This document shows positions 1 to 8,757 of a stretch of DNA of 49,394 nt, one piece after another. The DNA is from Deltaproteobacteria bacterium. GTDB lineage: Bacteria > Myxococcota > SpSt-1050. Location: positions 1 through 49,394 of the forward strand of contig JAOAFA010000053.1 in assembly GCA_026416535.1 (NCBI GenBank), read 5' to 3'. The notes below the pieces were generated by a model. It saw nothing but the letters and a program-made list of their open reading frames with translations. It was not told where the DNA came from and searched no databases. The position numbers and the translations under genes are program-made. The first letter of the stretch is position 1, and each line of letters begins with the position of its first letter.

Positions 1-2172
1 ATTATAAATATACTGTCTAGCAACAGGATTAGAGTAATTAATATCAGGGATCTCTGCCCAGCCTGTCTCAAGGGTTAGTCTTGAACCTCCCATTTCTCTA
101 CCGTATCCATATTTATCATATAGATTCTGACTAGGATTATCAAACCATATGTAGAAATCTCTAAACATGGGATTCATATTAAGTGCCTCTATAAAGAACG
201 GGTGTCTACGTGAAGTATGATTTATCACCATATCCAAAACAACTTTCATCCCCTCTCTGTGTGCGGCGCTCACGAAAGATAACAAATCATCATTATCTCC
301 GTAATCGGGTTCTACAGTATAATAATCTATCGTGTGATATCCATGGTCTCTATCGTTTGAGCGAAAGACAGGCATAAGCCAAATTGTCTCAACACCTAGT
401 TCTTTCAAATAAGGAATCTTCTCCTTTAGACCCTTCAGATCTCCTATTCCATCTCCATTGCCATCCGCAAATCTTCTAACAAAAATCTCATAAACATCTG
501 AACTCTCAAACCATTTAGAGGAATGTGAAAAGTCTTGAGCGACAATATTATTCCCCTTCTTAAAAACAAAGAAGGTCTTGGGAATTGAATTAGCTATTTT
601 ATCATTTGCAATAAGATAAAAGAAATATGTCCCATCTTTAGTAATACTAATTCTCTGAGAAGGGGTATTAGAAAGGCTAAACCTTTCGGGATTTTTTATG
701 TCTTCATACCACAGGAAAGATAGAGCACTCGAATTTGCACCTAAAGAACTTGAGGCATCTATTATTACAGTTGTCCCATCCAATCTTATTTCAGACTTAA
801 TGACAGGTTTAGAATTAGATTGGGATTTGCTTATTACATATACATCTGTCTCGTCTAAATTACTCTCACCATCACCATTTGAAACCCTGAGTGAGAATCT
901 GTAATACCCCTCTTTACGCGGGATAAAACTAACAAGTGATCTAACTTTTTTGGGGACAGCATTTGGGTCGTTATTATATCCAGCTGGATCTGTAGCAAAT
1001 TCATCATTTAAGACTACCGGCTCCGGCGCAGAAACCACTTCCCATTTGAACTCGTCAACGCTTATCTGATATGGATCTAGTGAGAGTGTTCCATCAAGCA
1101 CAACCTTATTACCCACTTCAACGACCTGTGTATAACCAGCATTAGCCACCGGTGCCCTTTTTTCGGTCTTAACAATAAAAAATACGGATGGTGATACAAT
1201 TCTATTACATTCTCCATCCCTCAAAACAATTGAATACCAATGAGCCCCCTCGGCCAACTCCATCTCAGAAAAAACTACAGGTTTATCTTTAGAAAACTCA
1301 GCATTATATCTCTTCCCATCAATAATAAAGTAGGTCCCCGTCTTATCAATCTCCCTCCCATTTAAGAAATACCCAACTTCTATTCTCACTCTCTTGTTAC
1401 CAATAATCTCCCCATTTAAAGGAGTTTGATTGATGATCTCAGGCGTACACCCGTCCTTCACTTTGACAACTGAATTTTTAAATACTGGTTCAACTTCCTT
1501 GTTATCAGGGTCACTTATCCAATGATTCTTATTCAATATAAATTTGTATTCATATTCACCAGTTTTCAAAAATACCAAAGTGGTAAATATACCATCACCA
1601 GATATCTCATCCCCGTTCACACCTTCATCATTCATGATAATTCGACCATCACCCCAATTAGTAAACTGAGCTGCTAACTCCACTGTTGATACTGCAAATC
1701 CTGCCTTAGAGGAATCATACTTAAAAACAGTGGGCTTTGGCTCACACGATTTCGGAATACACCCCTTGATAGGCTCATCCCTTTTTTTATACTCAAATCC
1801 ACTCTCAAGTATTGAAAACCTGCCATCCGGATTTTGGACCTTTACATCCACCTTCCCCTCATCATTAGGAGGAGTAATCACTATTATAAGTGTATTACTC
1901 AAAAATGATTTTAACTCAGCCCTAACATCCCCGAAGAAAACATCTATTCCTTCCTTAAAATTCTTGCCACTAATCGTTACCTCCGTGCCACCCTCCGTAT
2001 AGCCACTCTTTGGATACAATGAAAATATTTCTGGGGTCTCACTCTCAACCTGCGTATCTAAAATAATTATATCGGGTATTTTTGTAGCATCATTGCCAAA
2101 GTCATCGACCCGTTGTGATGGAGAAAAACAGGAGAATAATATACCCAGTATACTTGCAATGAATATCCTCAT
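1..2172 (-). CDS. GH13 alpha-amylase-family lipoprotein (3' end outside window)
   Basis: An open frame of 724 codons runs from an ATG at 2172 (GAGGT seven bases upstream) off the left edge without a stop. Residues 1-15 form a lipoprotein signal (LFSC, lipidated Cys15). An IPT/TIG-like Ig domain follows (about 48-127), then a CBM48/E-set-like module with FTNWGDGR and a D-x-N/G-D loop (about 145-230), a further Ig-like region, and a PKD-like domain beginning APVANAG (about 338-425). The GH13 barrel starts near residue 555 (VYEIFVRRFADGNGDGIGDL) and shows conserved region I, DMVINHT, near 645. The window ends just before region II, so the catalytic nucleophile and acid cannot be seen. Likely role: a surface or periplasmic enzyme acting on alpha-glucans. 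Domain calls are by eye; the GH13 call is firm, the accessory domains less so. Confidence 0.9.
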   Translation of the reverse strand, partial: MRIFIASILGILFSCFSPSQRVDDFGNDATKIPDIIILDTQVESETPEIFSLYPKSGYTEGGTEVTISGKNFKEGIDVFFGDVRAELKSFLSNTLIIVITPPNDEGKVDVKVQNPDGRFSILESGFEYKKRDEPIKGCIPKSCEPKPTVFKYDSSKAGFAVSTVELAAQFTNWGDGRIIMNDEGVNGDEISGDGIFTTLVFLKTGEYEYKFILNKNHWISDPDNKEVEPVFKNSVVKVKDGCTPEIINQTPLNGEIIGNKRVRIEVGYFLNGREIDKTGTYFIIDGKRYNAEFSKDKPVVFSEMELAEGAHWYSIVLRDGECNRIVSPSVFFIVKTEKRAPVANAGYTQVVEVGNKVVLDGTLSLDPYQISVDEFKWEVVSAPEPVVLNDEFATDPAGYNNDPNAVPKKVRSLVSFIPRKEGYYRFSLRVSNGDGESNLDETDVYVISKSQSNSKPVIKSEIRLDGTTVIIDASSSLGANSSALSFLWYEDIKNPERFSLSNTPSQRISITKDGTYFFYLIANDKIANSIPKTFFVFKKGNNIVAQDFSHSSKWFESSDVYEIFVRRFADGNGDGIGDLKGLKEKIPYLKELGVETIWLMPVFRSNDRDHGYHTIDYYTVEPDYGDNDDLLSFVSAAHREGMKVVLDMVINHTSRRHPFFIEALNMNPMFRDFYIWFDNPSQNLYDKYGYGREMGGSRLTLETGWAEIPDINYSNPVARQYIYN

Positions 2173-2544
2173 GAATCTGACCTCAAACTACATTTTATTT
2201 ATATTCCAAAAAACGACAAAAATAAACATTTTTTATTGCTAATATATAGAGTTAAAACATATAGAGTTAAAACATTTTACCGACTCAACATCCATGCAAA
2301 ATAAGACACCCAGAGAAACCCAAACTTAGAAAAACTTCCACACATACCATAATTGAAATACTATTCTTGAATACCAAGTTCTCAAATTGTCACCTCAACT
2401 AACCTCAAATAACTATTCATATCTCTTATTCCTACCTTTCCTCAAAAACAAATTTGAACTTCTATGTGGAATATAAAAATATGCAACCAAAACTCAAAAA
2501 GAACAGAATAACTCCCATAAAAATATTAGATAATAAAAAGTGAT
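2173..2544. other. Intergenic region, no gene seen
   Basis: This AT-rich gap separates the amylase start from the 3' end of the PAP2 gene. It holds a perfect 15-bp tandem duplication at 2244-2273 and otherwise only short poly-A/T tracts. No RNA gene, convincing hairpin terminator or open frame with a ribosome-binding site was seen. It probably contains the amylase promoter, but no clear -35/-10 pair stands out. Confidence 0.5.
2244..2273. repeat. 15-bp perfect tandem duplication
   Basis: The unit ATATAGAGTTAAAAC occurs twice head-to-tail at 2244-2258 and 2259-2273, 70-100 bases upstream of the amylase start codon. It may be replication slippage or a tandem binding site; the sequence does not decide. 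Confidence 0.8.
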
Positions 2545-3558
2545 TCATTTCTGTGGGTCCTCTTTCTCCGATAAAACCTTCTCAATCTCTTCTCTTACAA
2601 TCCTTCTTATTAAGTCCTCAAACCTTGACTCAACCAATCTGTCTACAGCCAAAGACACCTTATCAGAAAATTCCTTTTGTTTTTTACCAAGAAGGAGAAT
2701 AAGCCTACTTTTGAAATACACATAATATACCAAGATCGATAATCCAAATCCTGCGATTACATCCAATATAAAATGCTGTTTAGTAAATAATGTAGATGCC
2801 CCTATGGATAAGGCTGTAATCATACCCCAAATTCCAAAAAACCAATTTATCTCAAGAAGAACAAGGGCTGCCATCATAGCCATTGCACAATGTGACGAAG
2901 GAAAACAATTCCATGGTCTATCATTTTTATAAACAAGGCTTAACGCCCAAGTAGAAAAATCATTTACTACAATATTTGGTCTTGGGTATTCAACCGGATA
3001 CAAATAGAAGAATATGTAGCATATCAACATCACTGTAATATACGAACTCATAACAATCTTCAGGAGTCTTCTATCTGTCAGCCCAAATAGGGGAATTAGA
3101 AAAATCATATAAACAGTTAAATATATCCATACCCACTCAGGTATAAAAGGAATCATTTTATCAAATTCGACCATCATAGAATACTTTTCTGCATTTATTC
3201 TTGATTCTGCAATCCAGAAATACAATCCTGACCAGACACCAAACATCACAAGCCCATATATGAGCCAATCATACCTCTCGTACCACTTCAAACTCTCCTG
3301 AGATTCTTGATATGGTATAAAGGACCTATTTTCTTTCTTAAACCTCTCATCCACATACATCCCAACTACAATACTTACTAACGGTATGAGGATTGTAATC
3401 GTTATACTTTTTGCGAAATCTGTTATTGGCAAAGGCAAAAAACTCTCTAAGAAGAAAAAGATCTGTGCAGCAGTGACTATCCCAATCAAATAAAACAATA
3501 TAAAAAGTCGAACTATACGAGTAATGCTATTTGCCTTTAAAAACTTCTTCACAAACAT
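2545..3558 (-). CDS. PAP2-superfamily membrane phosphatase / phosphotransferase
   Basis: A polytopic membrane protein of 337 aa. The PAP2 active-site signature is present: a degenerate first motif near YPRPN (191-195) and RPWN (214-217), the second motif PSSH (220-223) and the third motif TKQHFILD with His262 and Asp266. The spacing resembles the inositolphosphotransferase-like (Aur1/Ipt1-type) branch more than small PgpB enzymes. Such enzymes dephosphorylate or transfer lipid phosphates at the membrane; the substrate here is unknown. Hydrophobic segments lie around 15-38, 50-68, 98-118, 142-160, 167-188 and 224-282. The last 50 residues are charged and probably a cytoplasmic helix. The ribosome-binding site is weak. 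Confidence 0.8.
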   Translation of the reverse strand: MFVKKFLKANSITRIVRLFILFYLIGIVTAAQIFFFLESFLPLPITDFAKSITITILIPLVSIVVGMYVDERFKKENRSFIPYQESQESLKWYERYDWLIYGLVMFGVWSGLYFWIAESRINAEKYSMMVEFDKMIPFIPEWVWIYLTVYMIFLIPLFGLTDRRLLKIVMSSYITVMLICYIFFYLYPVEYPRPNIVVNDFSTWALSLVYKNDRPWNCFPSSHCAMAMMAALVLLEINWFFGIWGMITALSIGASTLFTKQHFILDVIAGFGLSILVYYVYFKSRLILLLGKKQKEFSDKVSLAVDRLVESRFEDLIRRIVREEIEKVLSEKEDPQK

Positions 3559-3752
3559 AATGAAACTCTAAAACATAAAATAGCGAAAATTGCAAAAACC
3601 TTCTAGAGACAAAGATTAGCTATCACATAAATACACCTCCTTCAACAACTAATAAGTAAATCAAAATATAAAATGTGGTACTCAAGTATGGAATTTATAA
3701 AATGACTAAGATTGTAATTGAAAATCTCGTTATTAATGATAATCTTCATTCT

Positions 3753-5420
3753 ATGAGGTTTTTATTAGCCTTTATTATTTTATTTACTGTTGCCTGTCAC
3801 TCGAGATTTACTTATGAGGAGGCACAAAGACGTGGCACAATAGATGCATACTACCGTTTTGTTTTAGAGAATCCAGATGCACCTGAGGTAGAAGAGGCAC
3901 TCTCTAAAATTAAAGATACACTATTTGCCGCCGCTATTGAGAAGAAAGATATTGTGCTGATAAAACGTTTCATCTCCGAGTTCCCGAATGACCCAAGGTC
4001 AAAAACACTATCTGAGCTTTTAGACGAAATAAGGTTTGAAGAGGCAAAAAGGAGGAATACAAGGATTGCATACGATATACTCCGCCGTATCGCCACAAAC
4101 AAAAAAGTGAGGGAAGAGGCATCAAAGCTGATATACACGATAGAACTTAATGAGGTGATTAATACCAATGATATAGAAAAATTAGAGGGATTCCTAAGTA
4201 AATATCCAGACAATCCTCACTTAAAAGAAATAAACCACCGGCTTATGAATATAATGTTTGAGAGGATAAAAGCCAAAGATGTATTCTTCGCTGAATCATT
4301 CATCACCCGTTTCCCCGACACAGTCAAGTATAATGAGGTAAAAAATATACTAATCACAGACCTAATTGAGAAACTTTCCAATCTATGTTTACTTGAGGGA
4401 ATAGACGAATACATAAACTCAAAATACGAGAACAATAATACAATGATTGATTATCTGTATAAACAAACAAAAATTTGCCAATCAAAATATGACATCTTTA
4501 TTAAAACTACCGCTGGCAGACTTTCCAAAAAGGAAGAAAGAGATATTTTTTCGCAAAATATTAACGATTACGAGAAGAAACAGATTAAAGAACTAATAAC
4601 AAGATATTCAAATAATATTCATAACATCCAGGAATCACTAAAAAAACTTAACTCGGAAAATCCAATAGACCGCAGAAATGCGTACCTCTCTATTGAAAAA
4701 TTCCCGTTGAACGTCTCTTTTGCCTCAGAGATACTCAAGGCATTTTTCAGTGCTACTCTATTTGAGAGATTTGAGATATCCGAAATCATAAAGACGCAAC
4801 TAGCAGAAGATATCAATAGAAGAATTTACAATTTCATATTCTTTGCCTCAAGAGATAAACATGTTTATTCTATAACTCGCAACCTATTTTTAGAAGCGAC
4901 ATCAGAATTCGAAAAAGAAAATGTATTCTTAAACAAGACCTTTGAAAATACAAAAGAAGATATATTATTGCAATACCTTTTAATTAAAAGGGCATATGAA
5001 AATGGCTACAACTCATTTATCAAATCAAATTTCAATGAATACATGAAAAATATTTTGTCACTTATATCAGAAAAACAATCAATGTGTCAGGAGACATGTC
5101 CACAAAAAATATTATTCGATTTAAAAGGGTCGCACTTGATTCTAACGAGCATAATGGATATGGCAAGAGTCATTTTTGGAGAAAAATCTGAGATTTACAA
5201 CATACTTGAAGCAAAAAACAGCGAGATATCAAATATACTAGCCAGAAATAGATTTTCAATAGAACAACCAACTATTAAGACTCAAGTTGACAAAAAAGAT
5301 ATCGAAATTTTAAAGAAAATAAAGGGAAAATCGATACTTATATTTATCTATAAATTAGAACCAGATAAAGAAATAAGGGATATTATTAGCAAATTTATTT
5401 ACTCAGAAAATCATCTATAA
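3753..5420 (+). CDS. Helical-repeat lipoprotein of unknown function
   Basis: The open frame reaches back to a GTG at 3675 and contains another ATG at 3702. The ATG at 3753 is preferred because it begins a lipoprotein-like signal, MRFLLAFIILFTVAC, with Cys15; no start has a strong ribosome-binding site. The mature part (about 540 aa) is charged and alpha-helical. Its N-terminal third repeats a unit of about 36-40 residues with the pattern F-x3-[FY]-P-[DN], for example FISEFPNDP, FLSKYPDNP and FITRFPDT, which resembles TPR-type scaffolds. The C-terminal part is not recognised. A surface or periplasmic protein-binding scaffold is plausible; no function is assigned. Confidence 0.75.
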   Translation: MRFLLAFIILFTVACHSRFTYEEAQRRGTIDAYYRFVLENPDAPEVEEALSKIKDTLFAAAIEKKDIVLIKRFISEFPNDPRSKTLSELLDEIRFEEAKRRNTRIAYDILRRIATNKKVREEASKLIYTIELNEVINTNDIEKLEGFLSKYPDNPHLKEINHRLMNIMFERIKAKDVFFAESFITRFPDTVKYNEVKNILITDLIEKLSNLCLLEGIDEYINSKYENNNTMIDYLYKQTKICQSKYDIFIKTTAGRLSKKEERDIFSQNINDYEKKQIKELITRYSNNIHNIQESLKKLNSENPIDRRNAYLSIEKFPLNVSFASEILKAFFSATLFERFEISEIIKTQLAEDINRRIYNFIFFASRDKHVYSITRNLFLEATSEFEKENVFLNKTFENTKEDILLQYLLIKRAYENGYNSFIKSNFNEYMKNILSLISEKQSMCQETCPQKILFDLKGSHLILTSIMDMARVIFGEKSEIYNILEAKNSEISNILARNRFSIEQPTIKTQVDKKDIEILKKIKGKSILIFIYKLEPDKEIRDIISKFIYSENHL

Positions 5421-5624
5421 AAAAACCCTATTTTTAGCACTCCACAATATGTTGTAGAACAATTACCCACAATATAAAATCTCTCTATAATAAGAAATAA
5501 AATCATTATTAAATAAAGGTTTTTCTTCCAAAAACAACAAATAAAAGACTGAAGATCAAAATTATAGAGCAAATTCTAACTCCCTCTTTTCATAAATCCA
5601 GCTTGCTGAACAACAAATAGCCTA

Positions 5625-5657
5625 AAATAAAAAAGCCCGGATTAACCCGGGCTTTTC
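5625..5657 (-). terminator. Rho-independent terminator of pilA
   Basis: A six-base-pair all-GC stem, GCCCGG (5636-5641) with CCGGGC (5648-5653) and a 6-nt loop, is followed on the minus strand by a run of Ts. It lies 25 bases after the pilA stop. On the plus strand only four Ts follow, so it may also end the convergent lipoprotein transcript weakly. Confidence 0.9.
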
Positions 5658-5677
5658 AAATAGAAAACCACCTAAAT

Positions 5678-6244
5678 TTAATCGTTGTCAACGTCGTTGC
5701 ACTGACTTTGGTCAGCAGGTAGAGTACCTGCAGCACCATTGGTACCAATTGTTATCTTTGCATTGATTAATTGGTTAGCTTGATCAATGTTCCACATATC
5801 CTCTTTGGGCTCACCATCAACATTCCCAAAGGCAGCATAGACAAAATTAAACTGAGAAGGAGCCTGTGCCGCATAAGTACAAGTACCACAGAGGTTAGTT
5901 CCAGTGCAAAGAGAACCAATAGTTAAATCACAGTTAATCTCATCGCCTGCAAGACCTGTGACATACTTGTATCTGTTCCTTGACTCAGGTCTGAATCCCA
6001 TCGGAACTTTTCCAGCACCAACAGATGCAAAAGTCAGTGTCGCATAAGTATTAGTCTCCGCAAACTTAGATTTGGCCGCAGTAAACGCCGCTTTTAAATT
6101 TGTCCTAGCTTCTGTCTGCTTAGATCTCGCCTGGAATCTGATAAAGTTTGGGATAGCTATAGCAGCAAGAATACCGATGATTGCCACCACAATCATCAGC
6201 TCAATCAGGGTGAAACCCTTTTTCGCCTTAATGAACCTAAGCAT
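5678..6244 (-). CDS. pilA: Type IV major pilin (PilA-like)
   Basis: A 188-aa prepilin with a short basic leader ending in KKG, then the type III signal FTLIELMIVVAIIGILAAIA. Cleavage is expected after Gly10, and Glu5 of the mature protein is present. The IPNFIRFQARSKQTEA stretch after the hydrophobic helix is typical of deltaproteobacterial pilins. The C-terminal globular half has four cysteines (motifs INCD, LCTG, LCGTC) plus one near the C-terminus, so disulfides are likely. The ribosome-binding site AAAGGAGGT is excellent. The gene has its own promoter and terminator, consistent with high expression. Assembled by the type IV pilus machinery (not in this window) for motility, adhesion or DNA uptake. 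Confidence 0.95.
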   Translation of the reverse strand: MLRFIKAKKGFTLIELMIVVAIIGILAAIAIPNFIRFQARSKQTEARTNLKAAFTAAKSKFAETNTYATLTFASVGAGKVPMGFRPESRNRYKYVTGLAGDEINCDLTIGSLCTGTNLCGTCTYAAQAPSQFNFVYAAFGNVDGEPKEDMWNIDQANQLINAKITIGTNGAAGTLPADQSQCNDVDND

Positions 6245-6273
6245 ACATACCTCCTTTGCAAAGGTTAACTAAC

Positions 6274-6296
6274 ATGGTTTATAGCTATAAAACCAT
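6274..6296 (-). promoter_or_regulatory. Inverted repeat over the predicted pilA transcription start
   Basis: ATGGTTTATAG (6274-6284) faces CTATAAAACCAT (6285-6296), an 11-bp inverted repeat with one bulged base. It overlaps the -10 element and the predicted start of transcription of pilA. It could be an operator or a 5'-end stem-loop in the mRNA. Confidence 0.6.
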
Positions 6297-6323
6297 TATA
6301 TAATCCTTCAATTTATATTCCAA
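6295..6323 (-). promoter_or_regulatory. Sigma70-type promoter of pilA
   Basis: Read on the minus strand: TTGGAA (6323-6318), a 17-bp spacer and a perfect TATAAT (6300-6295), about 50 bases before the pilA start. A sigma54 -24/-12 pair, common for pilA in other proteobacteria, was looked for and not found. Confidence 0.65.
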
Positions 6324-6369
6324 TCATGCAACATACTGATAATAGCCCAGAGTTTTTATCACTAGGCGC

Positions 6370-6407
6370 GAATTCTGTCAATTTTTAATAGAATTCTGCC
6401 AAATTTT
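6370..6407 (-). repeat. 21-bp-spaced direct repeat upstream of pilA promoter
   Basis: GAATTCTGTCAATTTTT (6370-6386) and GAATTCTGCCAAATTTT (6391-6407) are near-identical and start exactly 21 bp apart, two helical turns, about 80-120 bp upstream of the predicted pilA start. The arrangement suits an activator binding two sites on one DNA face. Confidence 0.6.
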
Positions 6408-6408
6408 G

Positions 6409-7251
6409 TCACTTGGGTACTACAACAATTTTTCCATCCATTATATCATATCTACCATTAAAAGGTTCAACTGGTATTATAGAGATAACACTTTTCTCTA
6501 CTAGCTCCTCCAACTTTGAAGGATATCTACCATACATTTTTTTGAATTCCTCTATCTTTTTTGTTAAAAACTTAAAATCCCTTCTTTGAAGAGCCATCCT
6601 GAATCTCGTAAAATACTTTTCTTTCAAGACAGGATCTTTTTCTTCCCTATACATCTTTTCAAGAACAGGTATCATCACATCAGTATCCTCAAGGTCAAGC
6701 AAGATCTTCTCTGCCAAATTCCTCAACCATATCATCTCTGGCTCACCCATTCTCACCGCCACTACACCAGCAAGGTCGTAAAATACTGATGCCATCTTTG
6801 GGTTGTTTAGCACATAGTACTCTATATATCCCAACAGATACGGTATTCTCCATGAATCAGGCGTATTCTGAACCCCTTTAATGAGAATTGTTTTTGCCAA
6901 ATCTCCATTCGTATCCAAAAGAGAGATTGTAACCCCTCCAAATCTATATGCATATTCAAAAAGTGGTGATATATCTGTAATTAAATTAACAAGAGGAAAT
7001 AGATGTTTTAGTCTATCAGTATGATAATTTCTTTCATCCCCAAAATACTGAATAGCCTTTAGCCAGTAAAAATCTGAAAGCAACTCATAATACCCTACGC
7101 TTGCTGCTTTTGTTAACTCCAACTTCGGAAGTATAAACCCCTCCGTTGGCACCTCAGTCTTTACCTTCGGTAATAGCATCTCTACCCTTATCCAAATCGT
7201 ACCCATCATGAAAATAATTATCAAGCCTATCAACAAGCCTGCTCTTTTCAT
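6409..7251 (-). CDS. Membrane-anchored helical (TPR-like) protein upstream of pilA
   Basis: A 280-aa protein with an N-terminal membrane anchor (about residues 4-23) and a soluble, helical domain outside the membrane. The motif SVGYYELLSDFYWLKAIQYF, followed by repeated helices (ISPLFEYAYRFGG, WRIPYLLGYIEYY), resembles a TPR-like family found in deltaproteobacterial genomes. The C-terminal segment (MYGRYPSKLEELVEKSVI) recalls the region that follows pilin helices in pseudopilin-like proteins. It sits between a PilZ-response regulator and pilA on the same strand, so a role in pilus biogenesis or pilin export is inferred. No catalytic motif seen. Confidence 0.7.
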   Translation of the reverse strand: MKRAGLLIGLIIIFMMGTIWIRVEMLLPKVKTEVPTEGFILPKLELTKAASVGYYELLSDFYWLKAIQYFGDERNYHTDRLKHLFPLVNLITDISPLFEYAYRFGGVTISLLDTNGDLAKTILIKGVQNTPDSWRIPYLLGYIEYYVLNNPKMASVFYDLAGVVAVRMGEPEMIWLRNLAEKILLDLEDTDVMIPVLEKMYREEKDPVLKEKYFTRFRMALQRRDFKFLTKKIEEFKKMYGRYPSKLEELVEKSVISIIPVEPFNGRYDIMDGKIVVVPK

Positions 7252-7303
7252 AAATCAACCATATTAATCTTGCATAGATAAACTTATGTGTCCAACAAAA
7301 AAT

Positions 7304-7480
7304 CTAATTGCCATTTGAATCCAAAACACCTCCCCGTATATCATTCAAAAAGGCATCTATTACACCCAGCATAGCATATAATGCTATCTTCTTATTGTTA
7401 TCTGTTTCTCTATTCAGTTCAGACACAACTAAGTTTCTCTTTTGCAACAGATAATTCTCTAATTTCTCCCTTTCAATCAT
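7304..7480 (-). CDS. Small 58-aa protein between PilZ regulator and pilus gene
   Basis: An open frame of 58 codons plus stop starts at the ATG at 7480-7478, preceded by AGGAGG nine bases upstream. This is one of the best ribosome-binding sites in the block. The protein begins MIEREKLENYLLQKRNL and ends LDSNGN. It is acidic and helical in the first half, with a short hydrophobic patch (KIALYAMLGVIDAFL). No family recognised. It lies 31 bases after the PilZ-REC gene and 52 bases before the anchored protein gene, so it is probably co-transcribed with both. Confidence 0.7.
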   Translation of the reverse strand: MIEREKLENYLLQKRNLVVSELNRETDNNKKIALYAMLGVIDAFLNDIRGGVLDSNGN

Positions 7481-7511
7481 CTGATTATTCCTCCTATGAA
7501 TCTATAAAAAC

Positions 7512-8267
7512 TTACCCATTATTTAAAAACTCGATAAACAATAAACGCTTTATATTTGCTATAAGATCATTTACAGTTATTGGTTTGTCAAGATACATAT
7601 CCGCACCAGCCGACAACGCCTTTTCTCTCCCTTCTTCTCCTCCACCAGAAATCACCAAAATAGGTTTATCGACTCCAGAACTTCTCAGCCTCTTTATTAC
7701 TTCATCCCCAGAGAACATAGGAATATAAAAATCCAAAATAAGAAGATCAAAGTCCTCTTTAAATATAATCTCATCTACATCCTTCGCCTCCGTAACTTCA
7801 GAGATTAGAATCATCTTGTCAGAAGGGAGCTCGTATTTTGCAAGTCTCTGAATTCCATATTTATACATCCCAAGAATATGCGGGTTATCCTCCGCTATAA
7901 TTATCTTAAAAGGTCTGTCGATCGGAGGAAGCCCGCCCCGGTCCTCCATAAGCGGAAGTAAAAACTGTTCGAGCCTCTTTCTTAATTGTGGTTGTATTTC
8001 AAATCTTACCCCCATACCACCTCTGATATTTTTCCTTGGAATAGGCGTCCTCTTCCACACCACTACTCCTTCAAGTCTTAGCACATCAACTATTGAAGGA
8101 AATGAGAGTTCAATTATGATCCTTTCAGACAAAGGGACATCAAGATTGGTCGTTATAAAGCACCCACCAATCGATATGTCTTCTATGTATTCTGTAATCC
8201 TTCTATCCTGATAAATTATATCAGCCTTTAAAATAAGATTGTATCTCTTGCTATACCTTCTTTCCAT
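7512..8267 (-). CDS. PilZ domain - response regulator receiver fusion
   Basis: A 251-aa two-domain protein. The N-terminal PilZ domain (about 1-105) has the c-di-GMP-binding features RRYSKR (3-8) and DISIGG (30-35). The C-terminal receiver domain (about 119-248) has the acidic pair Glu126-Asp127, the phospho-acceptor Asp179 in LILDFYIP, Ser207 and the conserved Lys228 in DKP. The protein can therefore in principle sense c-di-GMP and be phosphorylated. It has no DNA-binding domain, so it should act by protein contact. Its position upstream of pilA suggests control of pilus function. No kinase is adjacent. Confidence 0.92.
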   Translation of the reverse strand: MERRYSKRYNLILKADIIYQDRRITEYIEDISIGGCFITTNLDVPLSERIIIELSFPSIVDVLRLEGVVVWKRTPIPRKNIRGGMGVRFEIQPQLRKRLEQFLLPLMEDRGGLPPIDRPFKIIIAEDNPHILGMYKYGIQRLAKYELPSDKMILISEVTEAKDVDEIIFKEDFDLLILDFYIPMFSGDEVIKRLRSSGVDKPILVISGGGEEGREKALSAGADMYLDKPITVNDLIANIKRLLFIEFLNNG

Positions 8268-8757
8268 TAATAAGTAATCATATTACCAAAATAAACTCAT
8301 TTCAAGTAAAATATTCACTAATTGACCCCCAAGAATGCATAAGGATTATTCCCACTTTACTTCTTAATGCCCTTATGAAAAAAGAAAGAGAACCCCACTT
8401 GAGAAAGGCCATCAATAATAAAGCTAACGGATAATACAAGTCTGAAAACTACCAACAATATATTACCAACTATAGGCTAAGGCTGTCTTTATTTTGAGAT
8501 AACATCTGTGTATCGTAGATTATCATAAGAAAAGGATTTCTGTCATGGATATGGTAGAACAGATTAATTGCTCAAGGATAAAGGTCTTAAAGGAGCAATC
8601 AAGGCATAAGAAGAGTAAGATGATATTACTATAAGTCCTAAACTTAATAATGATACACATCCCTGAAGTTGTAGACAAACTAGTCATATAGTACAAAAAA
8701 CCTGGGCAATCAAAATCTCTTGTTAAAAAGGATTTTTAATGAGATATTAATTGCTGT
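8268..8757. other. Intergenic region, no convincing gene
   Basis: This gap lies between the divergent PilZ-REC and nitroreductase genes. It has no frame above 60 codons and no tRNA-like fold. A 29-codon frame from the ATG at 8544, preceded by AAAAGGAT, is the only candidate and is too short to call. Both flanking promoters should lie here, but no clear -35/-10 pair was identified. Confidence 0.5.

Noticed and set aside
6300-6400. Sigma54 (-24/-12) promoter for pilA
   Set aside because: No GG-N10-GC pair with correct spacing was found; a sigma70-type pair fits better.
8544-8633. 29-codon frame with AAAAGGAT upstream
   Set aside because: Too short, no similarity recognised and no neighbouring context to support it.
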